DNA of 64,000 bases. It comes from RHKX01 sp963823275. Its GTDB lineage: Bacteria > Actinomycetota > Thermoleophilia > Solirubrobacterales > 70-9. The stretch is from positions 372,001 to 436,000 of the forward strand of contig CAWGKW010000002.1 of assembly GCA_963823275.1 (NCBI GenBank), read 5' to 3'. Positions 23,469 through 32,013 of the stretch are shown piece by piece; the first letter of the stretch is position 1, and each line of letters begins with the position of its first letter. The translations under genes were made by a program, and so were the position numbers. Below the pieces are notes generated by a model, which saw nothing but the letters and a program-made list of their open reading frames with translations, searched no databases and had not been told where the DNA came from.

Positions 23469-25495
23469 CCGCCTCCGGGGACCTGGACTCCGCGGGGCGA
23501 GCCGCCGAGCTGCGCGACACGATTGCCGGGCTCGACCACGCCTACTACGTGCTCGACGACCCACTCGTGGGCGACGACGTCTACGACGAGCTGCTCGACG
23601 AGCTGCGGGCGATCGAGTCCGTCGAACCCGGCTCTGCGAACGCCGGATTCACCGACTCAGCGAATCGGAGGAAAACCCGTCGCGGGGTTCGAGCAGTACG
23701 AGCACCTCGAGCCGATGCTCTCGCTGGGCAACGCGCGCAGCGCCGAGGAGCTGGAGGCGTGGGAGGGGCGAATCCGCAACCTGCTCAAGCGCTTCGACAT
23801 CGAGGCCGGGGAGATCAGCTACGTGACCGAGCCCAAGGTCGACGGGCTGGCAATCTCGCTCACCTACGGGGATGGGGTGTTCGTCCGTGGGACCACCCGG
23901 GGCGACGGCCGGATCGGGGAGGACGTCACTCAGAACCTACGTACGATCCACTCGATCCCGTTGCGGATCCCCGATGCTCCCGAGCTGATCGAGGTCAGGG
24001 GCGAGATCTACTTCTCCCGGCCGGGGTTCGAACGGCTGAACACCGATCGGGCCGAGGCCGGTCTTCCCGCTTTCGCCAACCCGAGGAACGCCGCCGCCGG
24101 GACGATCCGTCAGCAGGACCCGGCGCTGGCGGCCGAGCGGCCGCTGCAGATCTGGGTTTACGGGATCGGCTTCCGGCGCGGCGTCGACCATGCCACCCAC
24201 AGCGACGAGCTCGATTGGTTGCGCGAGCGCGGCTTCCGCGTCAGCGATCAGATCTCCGTTCAACGCACCGGGGCTGAGGTCGTCGCCCGCTGCCGCTGGT
24301 GGGAGCAGGAGCGGGAGGGGCTCGACTACGAGATCGACGGCGCCGTGGTCAAAGTCGACGACCGCGGGCTCTGGCGCGAGCTCGGTGTGGTCGGGCGGGA
24401 GCCGCGGTATGCGATCGCTTGGAAGTTCCCCCCGATGACGGCGACGACGAGGCTCAACGACATCGTCTGGAATGTGGGGCGGACCGGCCACCTCGTCCCG
24501 TTCGCGATGCTCGAGCCCACCCAGCTGAGCGGGGTGACCGTTAGCACGGCGACCCTGCACAACGAGGAGGATCTCGCACGCAAGGACGTGCGCGTCGGCG
24601 ACGAGGTCGTGATCACCCGCGCGGGCGACGTGATCCCGCAGGTCGTCGCCCCGCTGATCCAGCGCCGCAAGGGCAAGCGCCTGCGCAGGGCCAGGCCGCC
24701 GAAGAACTGCCCGATCTGCGGGACGCCGACGATCAAGCCGGAGGGCGTCTGGACGATCTGTCCCGAATCGGAAGGGCTGCCCGGGGCAGGTCTTTCAGCA
24801 CGTCAAGCACTTCGTCCACCGGGGAGCGATGGATATCGAAGGGCTCGGTGAGAAGCAGGTTCAGCGCTTCCTCGAGGACGAGCTGATCAGCGACGCGTCG
24901 GGCATCTACGAGCTGACGGCCGAGGAGCTGACGGGTATGGAGCGCTTCGGTGAGGTTTCCGCGGCCAACCTCCTCGCGGCGATCGAGGCATCCAAGGACG
25001 CAACCGTTCGCGCGGGTTCTCTTCGCCCTCGGGCTCGACGGTGTCGGATCCGTGACCGCGGAGGCACTCGCGCACCATTTCGGCTCGATCGACGGCCTTC
25101 TCGCCGCCGGCGAGGAGCGGATCCAGCAGGTCGACGGGGTCGGCCCGATCCTCGCGGAGGCGATCGTCGAGCAGCTCTCCGACGAGCGCACCCTGAGGCT
25201 GATCGGGGAGCTCCGGCGCCACGGCCTCCGCTTCGAGCTCGACGAGGCCGACCGGCGGGCGGGGGAGGGCCCGCTGCAGGGCAAGACGTTCGTGCTCACC
25301 GGCACCCTCCCCGAACTCAGCCGCGAGCAGGCCACCGAGATGATCAAGCGGGCCGGCGGCAAGGTGACCGGCTCGGTCTCGAAGAAGACCGACTACGTGG
25401 TTGGGGGGGACAGCCCGGGGTCGAAGCTGGCCAGGGCCTCCGAGCTGGGCGTGACGATCCTCGACGAGGCCGCCCTGCGCGAGTTATTGAGCTAG
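23465..25495 (+). pseudogene. ligA: NAD+-dependent DNA ligase, frame broken at three points
   Basis: LigA seals nicks during replication and is normally essential. Starting at GTG 23465, the coding runs through four frame segments that together encode a full-length ligase. These are DIa/adenylation with YVTEPKVDGLAISLTYGDGV (AMP-accepting Lys), the OB fold, the zinc finger (CPICGTPTIKPEG ... TICP), the HhH region DGVGPILAEAI, and a C-terminal BRCT domain (GPLQGKTFVLTGTLPELS). One extra base near each of 23633, 24765 and 25000 causes the shifts; removing one base at each restores ...VEPGLRTPDSPTQRIGG, ...CPNRKGCPGQVFQHV and ...SKDQPFARVLFALG. Conservation on both sides argues for sequence error rather than decay. 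Confidence 0.9.
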
Positions 25496-25496
25496 C

Positions 25497-25646
25497 GAGG
25501 GGCCGAGCGGCAGAGGTCCAGCGCCACGAAGGGAGCCGAGCGGCAGAGGTCCGGCGCCACGAAGGGAGCCGAGCGGTAGAGGCCCAGCGGGGGCAACTCG
25601 CTTCGCTCGTGCTCGAGTCCCCGCTGGACCTCCACCGCTCGGCCCC
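25497..25646. repeat. Tandem ~33-bp repeats ending in a long hairpin after ligA (copy 2 of dispersed element)
   Basis: Three near-identical units begin at 25499, 25531 and 25564, each built around GGAGCCGAGCGGCAGAGGT. The last unit is followed by a loop containing ACTCGCTTCGCTCG (25596-25609) and a complementary arm at 25620-25646 that can pair with any of the three units. The first 20 bases (25497-25516) and the loop word match the element after secY. It lies in the gap between ligA and convergent dacB, so a bidirectional terminator role is plausible. Confidence 0.65.
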
Positions 25647-25686
25647 TCAGACGTTCTTCAGTGGGCGGCTGGACCCCCTCAGATGG

Positions 25687-26978
25687 CTAGCGGTAGCGGG
25701 CTATCTGGATCACCATCTCGTCCTGGATGGCGCGGGCGGAGTCGTAGCTGGAGACGCCGTTCATCAGCAGCGAGAAGGCGATCAGGCCTCCCTGGGACCT
25801 GCAGTAGCCGGAGAGGTTGGAGACGCCGTCGATCGTGCCGGTCTTGCCGCGACACCGTCCGGCGGCGACCGAGCCCTCCATGCGGTCGGCGAGGGTGCCG
25901 TCCTTGCCGGCTATCGCGAGCGACTTGAACAGCGGCTTGGCCAGCTCCTCATCGCGCTGGGCAGCGGCGAGGAGCCGGACGACGTCGCGGGGGAGGACTT
26001 GTTGGCGTCGGTCAACCCAGATCCGTCCCTCGCCCTGACCGCCGAGCCGACGTCCTTGGCGAAGCGCTCGACCGCCTTCGCGCCACCGTTCGTCGTCCCC
26101 TTGCGGTTCGGCTTCGCCCAGAGGCGCTTGAGCAGCATCTCGGCGTAGAAGTTGATCGAGTCCTTGTTCGTGGCCCGGACTATGGACTTGATCTTGGGCG
26201 AGTCGTGGGAGGCGACTGCGTCCTCGTCCCGCAGCGAAGCGGGGATCCGCCCCAGCTTCACCTTGCCTCCGATCTTCACGCCCTCGGCGCGGAGACCCTC
26301 GCGCAACGCCTGCGCAGCCTCCTTCGCCGGGTCACCGTCGTAGGTCGAGCCACCGTACGTGAGCCCGCTCAGGGGGGCTATGTAGGGGCTCGGCCCGTAG
26401 CCCGAGTCGGGGACGCCCCGCCGCCGGTCGAAGACGCTGTCGTCTCCGACCACGGTTCCACTCACCTTGCGGATCCCGGCCCTTCGCACCTGCTTGGCGA
26501 GGTCGGCCACGCCGTCGGGGCCGAACGTGGGGTCGCCCGCCCCGACGAGGTAGACGTCACCGTCGAGCTTCCCCTTGCGGCTGACGCTTCCCCGGGCCTT
26601 GACCCTCGTCGCGATCGTCGAGTCGGGACCGAGGCGGTGCATCGCGGTCAGCGTCGTGAAGAGCTTCTCGTTCGAGGCAAGCTTGCGGGAGTTGCCCTCG
26701 GAGCGGTCGAAGAGCACGCGGTTCCTCGATTCCCCCACGTCGAGGTCGTAGACGTAGTAGCCGCTGGATCCCGGAGCCTCGCGGGCCAGGCTCGTCAGCT
26801 TACGCTGCAGCTTGCTGCGTCCGATCGGACCTGCTCGAAGCTCGCCCGGCCCCGATTTCTCGATCGGACCGGTCCGGAACGGGAGATCCGGACCGGTCTG
26901 GGCGACGGCCACCCCGCCCGGCGCGAGCAGCGAGATCGCGGCGGCAGTTGTGACCACGATCGTGGCTCGAATCGGCAT
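25687..26978 (-). pseudogene. dacB: D-alanyl-D-alanine carboxypeptidase/endopeptidase (PBP4, S13 family), one frame break
   Basis: PBP4-type enzymes trim and cleave peptidoglycan cross-links outside the membrane. The start ATG 26978 opens a signal peptide (MPIRATIVVTTAAAISLLAP ... AQ). The catalytic SxxK is Ser102-Asn-Glu-Lys105, SxN is in NKDSINFYAE, and KTG is in RGKTGTIDG. The first frame runs to 25911, but the real sequence leaves it near 25989-25993. One more base in a run of five Gs restores DANKSSPRDVVRLLAAAQRD and the C-terminal part ending at 25687. TACACT (plus 26986-26991) ends 7 nt before the ATG, a leaderless layout. It is divergent from the patatin gene. Confidence 0.88.
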
Positions 26979-27043
26979 CGCCGCGAGTGTAGATGGAAGA
27001 AAAGCGCGTTGACGCGGGTCGCACTGCCATAATCACTCTGCTG

Positions 27044-28282
27044 ATGAGCGAGGTAGTCCAGCTCGACCCGTCGAGTCGCGCCAAGAAGTCGCGCAACCGT
27101 CGGAGACCTCGATCCAAGACCGCACTCGTTCTGGGCGGCGGCGGGTTCACCGGCGCCGTCTATGAGATCGGTGCCCTGCGCGCCTTCGACCTGCTCGCCG
27201 TCAACCGCACCGTCAACGACTTCGACGTCTACGTCGGAACAAGTGCCGGATCCTTCGTCGGCAGCGCCGTCGCCAACGGGGTCACCCCCGAGGAGATGAT
27301 GCGGGTGCTCAACAAGAACCTCCCCTCCCCACTGCGCGACATGGACCTCGGGATGCTGCTTCGCCCCAACTATCGTGGGTTCGCAAGTGCCGGCATCAAG
27401 CTGCCCCTGCGGCTCGTCGGCGTGGCGCGCGACCTCGCCAGGACCCTCGTAGAGACATCGGTCATGGATGTTGCAAGCGGCCTCGCGTCCGGGTTGCCGA
27501 AGGGCCTCTACACGGGTGACGGAATCGAGGAGTACGTCGCGGAGATGCTCGCCGACCCCGATCGCACCGACGACTTCCGGATGCTCCAGGCCGAGCTCTA
27601 CCTGACCGCGACCGAGATCGACACGACGGAGCGGATCGTGCTCGGCGACGGCGAGTGGGCCGACGTACCGATCTCCCGTGCGGTTGCGGCTTCGACCGCG
27701 CTGCCGCTCGTTTACGAACCGGTCGAGATCAAGGGTCGGGAGATGATGGACGGCGGCATCCGCTCGACGACCAACATCGACATCGCGGTCGACAAGGGCG
27801 CCAAGTTCATCGTCGTCGTCAACCCGATCGTCCCCTTCGTCAACGATTTCAGCAAGCGAGTCCCGACTCTCTTCGGCAGCCGCGTGCGCCGGGTCTCAGA
27901 CATGGGCTTCGTCGCCATCGCCAACCAGGCGGCTCGGATGATCGCCCACGATCGCCTCCACCGTGCGGTGGAGGAGTGGGCGGTCAAGTACCCGGGCGTC
28001 GACATCGTCCTGATCGAACCCGACCTCAGCGACGAGCTGATGTTCGCCACCTCGATCATGGACTACAAGGCGCGCCTGCAGATCGCCAAGCACGGCTTCG
28101 AGTCAGTCACTCTCCGCCTCGCCCGCGACTACGACCGTTACCGCGAGGTCGCCGAGCGCCACGGCATCGAGATCTCCGCACGCCGCATCAAGCACGTTCT
28201 CGATCAGGTCGAGCGGGAGCGCGACCAAACCCCGGCCTGGCGGCGGGTCTTCGAGCAGACGACCGGCGCTCTGCTGCGGTAG
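27044..28282 (+). CDS. Patatin-like phospholipase
   Basis: Patatin-family lipid acyl hydrolases use a Ser-Asp dyad. From ATG 27044 the protein has 412 residues. The oxyanion loop is VLGGGGFTGAVYEIG (residues ~29-43), the nucleophile elbow GTSAGS (Ser67) and the Asp motif MMDGGIRSTTN. A C-terminal region (~290-412) contains basic and helical segments with DYDRYREVAERHGIE. An in-frame ATG at 26993 would add 17 residues, but CATAAT 10 nt before 27044 and the lack of an upstream Shine-Dalgarno favour the later start. The substrate is unknown. A 229-bp gap with no recognisable element separates its stop from convergent fadD. Confidence 0.88.
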   Translation: MSEVVQLDPSSRAKKSRNRRRPRSKTALVLGGGGFTGAVYEIGALRAFDLLAVNRTVNDFDVYVGTSAGSFVGSAVANGVTPEEMMRVLNKNLPSPLRDMDLGMLLRPNYRGFASAGIKLPLRLVGVARDLARTLVETSVMDVASGLASGLPKGLYTGDGIEEYVAEMLADPDRTDDFRMLQAELYLTATEIDTTERIVLGDGEWADVPISRAVAASTALPLVYEPVEIKGREMMDGGIRSTTNIDIAVDKGAKFIVVVNPIVPFVNDFSKRVPTLFGSRVRRVSDMGFVAIANQAARMIAHDRLHRAVEEWAVKYPGVDIVLIEPDLSDELMFATSIMDYKARLQIAKHGFESVTLRLARDYDRYREVAERHGIEISARRIKHVLDQVERERDQTPAWRRVFEQTTGALLR

Positions 28283-28511
28283 CCGCTGCGGGGGTGGAGG
28301 TGGGTGTGGCCCGCCGGGGGACTCGCCTGAGGTGGCGTGCCCGCCGAGGCATTTCCTCAATCGTTCGTGTGATCGTGTTCCCTCAGGGGTAGCAATGACA
28401 CGACCGATGGCCCAGTCCCACCCACCGTGCCTTGGGGTCGGTCCTCGTGAACGCCGATCCGCGACGGGCCCCGCGGTCTGGCGCTTTGGGCTGGGAACGG
28501 CGGCCGTGGAG

Positions 28512-30323
28512 CTAGGAGTAGAGGTCGTCGATGGTCGTCGCGTATTTCTCGGCCACGACGTTGCGCTTGACCTTCAGGGTCGGGGTCAGCTCGCCCGTCT
28601 CCTGGGAAAGGTCGTGGTCGAGGATCTCGATCTTCTTGACCTGCTCGACCTGGGCGAATTTGGCGTTGATCCGCTCGAGGTGAGACATGAGCGAGGCCCT
28701 CACGTTCGCATCCGCGGCGAGGACCACCGGGTCATCGGGAAGGTCGTGGTCGGCTGCGTAGGCTGCGGCAGCCTCGGGGTCGAGCGTGACCAGAGCCACC
28801 AGGTAGGGCCGGCGGTCGCCGATCACGACGCATTGGCTGACCAGCGGGTGTTGCTTGATCTCCGCCTCGAGGTTTGCGGGGGTGATGTTCTTACCACCGG
28901 CGGTGATGATGATGTCCTTCTTGCGGCCGGTTATCGAGAGGTAGCCGTCGCTGTCGAGCTCGCCGATGTCGCCGGTGTGGAGCCACTCGTCGACGACGGT
29001 CTCCCTGGTCGCCTCGTCGTTTTTGTAGTAGCCCTGGAAGATGTTGGGCCCCTTGATCAGGACCTCACCGTCGTCGGCGATCTTGATCTGGCAGCCGGGG
29101 AAGGGGCGGCCAACCGTGCCGAACTTGAAGGCCTCGGGAGTCGAGATCGTCGCCGCGGTGGAGGTCTCGGTCATCCCGTACCCCTCCAGCACCAGCACGC
29201 CGGCGGCGTCGAAGAAACGCAGGATGTCGGTGTTGATGGGCGCCGCGCCGCTGACGCACTGGCGGACCCTGCCGCCGAAGAGGCTGCGGATCTTCGACAG
29301 CACCTGATCGTCGGCGAACTTGTGCTGGCGACTCAGCCAGAAGCCGGGCTTCTCGCCGCGCCGCTCCATCTCGCGAACCTTCGTGCCGATGCCGATGGCC
29401 CACCAGAAGACCCGCTTTTTGAGGCCACCCTCCTTCTCGGCCGCCGACGTGGCCGCCATGTAGATCTTCTCGAAGATCCGCGGAACCGAGGGGAAGTAGT
29501 GCGGCCTGACCTCGGAGAGGTTGGGGATGATCTTGAGCGGATCGCGCTCCCAGTAGGCGATCGAAGCCCCGACGTCGAAGCTGCCGAGCTGCAGCAGCAA
29601 TGCGAAGGAGTGCGCCAGTGGGAGGAAGAGGTAGGTGATCTCGCCCGGCTCGACCACCGAGATGGACTGGGTCATGTCGAGCATCGCCCGGTAGTTGCCG
29701 TGGCTGATCACGCAGCCCTTCGGGGGACCTGTGGTGCCGGAGGTGTAGATGAAGGTGCAGATGTCGGAGGGGGCGACCGACGAGTAGCGGGCCTCCCATT
29801 CCTTGCAGGTGCGGTGCCCACCGCGTTCGCGGAGCTGATCGAGGCTGATCACACCGTCCGCGCTGCCCTCCATCAGGACGATCTGCTCCAGCTCGGGCAA
29901 CTGGTCACGGACGGCGACGATCTTGGCGAGCTGCTCCTCGTTTTCGACGATCAAGAGCCGGGCGTCGGAGTTCTCGAGCACGTACTGGCATTCCTCGGCT
30001 GAGTTCGTCTGGTAGATCGGGACGACGACGGCACCTACGCTGAGCGCGGCAAAGTCGACGTAGGTCCACTCCGGGCGGGTGTTGGCGAGGATCGAGACCT
30101 TGTCGCCTTTCTCGATGCCCAGGTCGATCAGGCCGAGAGCGAGCTTCTCGACTATCCCGCCCACATCAGCGTAGGAGCGGGTCGACCAGGTGCCGGAGGG
30201 CTCCTTGAAGAGAACGGCGGGAGCGTCGCCGTAGAGCGCAGCGGCCCGTGGCAGCAGGTCGGCGACGGTCTTGCTTGCGGTGCCTCCCGTTACGGTGGCT
30301 CCCGGCGACGCAGCTGCCTCCAT
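28512..30323 (-). CDS. Long-chain fatty acid-CoA ligase (AMP-forming)
   Basis: This enzyme activates fatty acids to acyl-CoA through an acyl-adenylate. Starting at ATG 30323, with AGGAG ~10 nt upstream, gives 603 residues. Adenylate-forming motifs are TFIYTSGTTGPPKGCVISHG (split; P-loop), the VLEGYGMTET motif, LHTGDIGELDSDGYLSITGRKKD (split), and the C-terminal KNITPANLEAEIK with the catalytic Lys region. It most resembles the FadD15/ACSBG-like long-chain group. The frame is open to 30410, but the extra residues are not family-like. Confidence 0.92.
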   Translation of the reverse strand: MEAAASPGATVTGGTASKTVADLLPRAAALYGDAPAVLFKEPSGTWSTRSYADVGGIVEKLALGLIDLGIEKGDKVSILANTRPEWTYVDFAALSVGAVVVPIYQTNSAEECQYVLENSDARLLIVENEEQLAKIVAVRDQLPELEQIVLMEGSADGVISLDQLRERGGHRTCKEWEARYSSVAPSDICTFIYTSGTTGPPKGCVISHGNYRAMLDMTQSISVVEPGEITYLFLPLAHSFALLLQLGSFDVGASIAYWERDPLKIIPNLSEVRPHYFPSVPRIFEKIYMAATSAAEKEGGLKKRVFWWAIGIGTKVREMERRGEKPGFWLSRQHKFADDQVLSKIRSLFGGRVRQCVSGAAPINTDILRFFDAAGVLVLEGYGMTETSTAATISTPEAFKFGTVGRPFPGCQIKIADDGEVLIKGPNIFQGYYKNDEATRETVVDEWLHTGDIGELDSDGYLSITGRKKDIIITAGGKNITPANLEAEIKQHPLVSQCVVIGDRRPYLVALVTLDPEAAAAYAADHDLPDDPVVLAADANVRASLMSHLERINAKFAQVEQVKKIEILDHDLSQETGELTPTLKVKRNVVAEKYATTIDDLYS

Positions 30324-30434
30324 CGCGGACTCGCTCCTCTCATCAGACGATCTGGGATCGGTGCGGATCCCCGTCGGAGAAGTGTATGAGAAGGCGCCTC
30401 CGGCAGACACCCGCGGGTTGGAGCCCCTCAGGGT

Positions 30435-30611
30435 TCAGGCGACGTGCTTGTGAACCGGGGCGGCGAGCTGACGCATTGACGTTATGAACAGCGTCTTGTC
30501 GATTCGCCCGTGCAGGATGGGTATGCCCATCTGCACACACCTCGCGATCACCTCCTGACGCTTCATGTCGACCTCATCGGCCAGCTCCGTGGGCGTCAGG
30601 TGATTCGCCAA
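30435..30611 (-). CDS. Small HTH-like protein, 58 residues
   Basis: Starting at TTG 30611, preceded by GAGGAGGAAAGCC (a near-perfect Shine-Dalgarno), the product reads MANHLTPTELADEVDMKRQE, then VIARCVQMGIPILHGRIDKT and LFITSMRQLAAPVHKHVA. The pattern LTPTELADEVDMKRQEVIARCVQMGIPI resembles a short winged or excisionase-like helix-turn-helix, or the IF2 N-terminal subdomain. I cannot assign a family. It has its own promoter (30646-30674) and precedes fadD by 111 bp on the same strand. A regulatory DNA- or RNA-binding role is inference. Confidence 0.7.
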   Translation of the reverse strand: MANHLTPTELADEVDMKRQEVIARCVQMGIPILHGRIDKTLFITSMRQLAAPVHKHVA

Positions 30612-30645
30612 GGCTTTCCTCCTCGTTGGATGAACCGCTGGCCCA

Positions 30646-30674
30646 TGTATATCGCCTACCGCCGACGATCGCAA
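30646..30674 (-). promoter_or_regulatory. Promoter of the small HTH gene
   Basis: On the minus strand TTGCGA (plus 30669-30674) and TATACA (plus 30646-30651) are separated by 17 bp. Transcription would start ~7 bp later and give a leader of about 30 nt carrying the strong Shine-Dalgarno of the TTG-started gene. Confidence 0.5.
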
Positions 30675-30775
30675 TTCGTCCAGAACCCGCCCTGTTCTTC
30701 CCGGCCGGGGGAGTTGCCGCCGAATGCGTCCGTAGGCGCGGACGCAGTCCGTCGCATCTGACGACTCCTGGTCAG

Positions 30776-30809
30776 CGTCGGCCCCGTGAATGCGGGGCCG
30801 ACGTCTTTT
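30776..30809 (+). terminator. Intrinsic terminator
   Basis: CGTCGGCCCCG (30776-30786) and CGGGGCCGACG (30793-30803) form a perfect 11-bp stem with a 6-nt loop, followed by TCTTTT. It is oriented for the plus strand, yet no plus-strand protein gene precedes it for ~2.5 kb, which is why a short untranslated transcript is suspected here. Confidence 0.75.
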
Positions 30810-30863
30810 GGCGACCGACGGCGGACGGTGGCCGACCCGTCGCCGCCTCTACGATGACCACCC

Positions 30864-31136
30864 GTGGCGACCGAGCAGACCAGCCCAGCAAAGGGCGAGC
30901 GAGAGGGACTCGACTCGTTCGTCGAGTCCCTGATGGACACCGACCTCTACTCGATGGGGGCGTTCTTCTGCGACCAGCATCCCGAGCTGGTCGACGAGGT
31001 CGTCGACCGCAGCGCCGAGATCGAGCGCACCGGCCTCAGCGCCTTCTCCTCAGCTTCCGGGATCGACGTCGAGGAGGCATTCGGAATGCTGCTCACCGGC
31101 CTCTCGGTTCGCTATTACAAGGCCGTCGCCGGTTAG
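30864..31136 (+). CDS. Hypothetical protein, 90 residues
   Basis: I do not recognise the family. The acidic product (MATEQTSPAKGEREGLDSFV, then ESLMDTDLYSMGAFFCDQHP) looks helical, with one Cys and no signal peptide or membrane segment. The start GTG 30864 is supported by TACGAT at 30850-30855 ending 8 nt upstream, matching the leaderless pattern seen across the window. It lies 11 bp before the thioredoxin-fold gene, so the two are probably cotranscribed. Confidence 0.7.
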   Translation: MATEQTSPAKGEREGLDSFVESLMDTDLYSMGAFFCDQHPELVDEVVDRSAEIERTGLSAFSSASGIDVEEAFGMLLTGLSVRYYKAVAG

Positions 31137-31147
31137 GTGGGGGCGTA

Positions 31148-31828
31148 GTGCCCAGTCGCTGGATCCCACTGATCCTGCTCAGCGTCGCCGCCATCATCCT
31201 CGGTGCGGGGCTGGTGTCGCTGTCGGTGGGCGAGAACAAGGTGGAGATCTTCACGATCACCGGTTCGGGCGAGGTCCAGGAGCTCGTCGGCGGGATCCCG
31301 CAGCTCGGGGATCGGCTCGGGGATTCCGAGGCCCCGATCACGATCGACGTCTTCAACGACGTCCAATGCATTCGCTGCGCCAGCTACCAGCTCGGTGTCG
31401 TTGACCCCCTGATCAGCGAGTACGCGCGCACGGGCGAGGCGCAGATGATCTTCCGTCACTTCCCGCTGGGAGTGAAAACGGTCACCCTCGGCGGGATCGG
31501 TGCGGCCGCCGCCGGCCAGCAGGATCGGGAGTGGCAGTACGTCGAGCTCTTCGTCCGCAACCTCGATCAGGTGCCCGAGCAGGGGGTCGACCAGGACTTC
31601 CTCAATGAGATTGCGGCCGCGGTGCCGAAGATGGACGTCGCCGCCTGGGAGGAGGCCGTCAACGGGGACGAAGCCGAGGTGTCCGCGCGGGCAGGCAACG
31701 ATCTGGCGACCGAATTGAAGCTTCCGGCGGACCCCGCCGTCGTCGTCACCGGCCCGGCCGGCAGCGAAGAGCTCGACGGCGCGCCTACCCTCGAGGAGAT
31801 CGAAGCCGCCATCGACCGGTTGGGCTGA
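31148..31828 (+). CDS. Membrane-anchored DsbA-like thioredoxin-fold protein
   Basis: The protein probably acts on disulfides outside the cytoplasmic membrane. From GTG 31148 it has 226 residues with an N-terminal membrane anchor (residues ~5-27, WIPLILLSVAAIILGAGLVS). The active site is Cys74-Ile-Arg-Cys77 in FNDVQCIRCASY. FRHFPLGVKTVT and the cis-Pro-like PADPAVVVTG follow the DsbA/BdbD pattern. GGTGGGGGC upstream may serve as the ribosome site. The 90-residue gene just upstream is a candidate partner. The substrate is unknown. Confidence 0.85.
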   Translation: MPSRWIPLILLSVAAIILGAGLVSLSVGENKVEIFTITGSGEVQELVGGIPQLGDRLGDSEAPITIDVFNDVQCIRCASYQLGVVDPLISEYARTGEAQMIFRHFPLGVKTVTLGGIGAAAAGQQDREWQYVELFVRNLDQVPEQGVDQDFLNEIAAAVPKMDVAAWEEAVNGDEAEVSARAGNDLATELKLPADPAVVVTGPAGSEELDGAPTLEEIEAAIDRLG

Positions 31829-31900
31829 ATCTCAGCAGGCCGACGCGCCGTCGCCGAGGAAAGGGTTCGCGGACGGCTCTGTGAGATACTGCCTCGCCCT

Positions 31901-31974
31901 CGGGGCGTGGCGCAGCCTGGTAGCGCGCACCGTTCGGGTCGGTGAGGTCCCCGGTTCAAATCCGGGCGCCCCGA
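31901..31974 (+). tRNA. tRNA-Pro (anticodon CGG)
   Basis: A complete cloverleaf can be folded. The acceptor is CGGGGCG with CGCCCCG (31967-31973) plus discriminator A, and the D arm contains GCGCAGCCTGGTAGCGC. The anticodon stem CACCG/CGGTG carries loop TTCGGGT with anticodon CGG, and the T stem CCCGG/CCGGG has loop TTCAAAT. CCA is not encoded. It decodes CCG, one of the commonest Pro codons here. A 7-bp hairpin (31982-31988 with 31994-32000) lies 8 bp after the 3' end without a T-run, then a tandem repeat begins. Confidence 0.97.
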
Positions 31975-32013
31975 TGGAGGTCGGGCGCGAAGTGCGCCCG
32001 CTGCCACCGACTC

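Larger units (their letters stand above)
30626..30810 (+). ncRNA. Candidate small RNA unit with tandem hairpins and terminator
   Basis: On the plus strand TTGGAT (30626-30631) and TATATC (30648-30653) are 16 bp apart. Downstream are a perfect 8-bp hairpin (30725-30732 with 30739-30746), a CTGAC/GTCAG hairpin around 30758-30775, and a true intrinsic terminator ending in a T-run at 30804-30809. No reading frame with coding character or start site fits inside. This would give a transcript of roughly 150 nt divergent from the small HTH gene. It could instead be the leader of a lost gene. I do not recognise it as 6S, SRP or tmRNA. Confidence 0.3.

Noticed and set aside
25497..25646. CRISPR-like or IS end
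   Set aside because: Three contiguous units with no spacers, no transposase and no target duplication; the single opposite arm makes a hairpin instead.
28332..30002. Plus-strand open frame antisense to fadD
   Set aside because: The minus strand encodes a full acyl-CoA ligase with all motifs; the antisense frame is low-complexity Val/Asp/Leu sequence.
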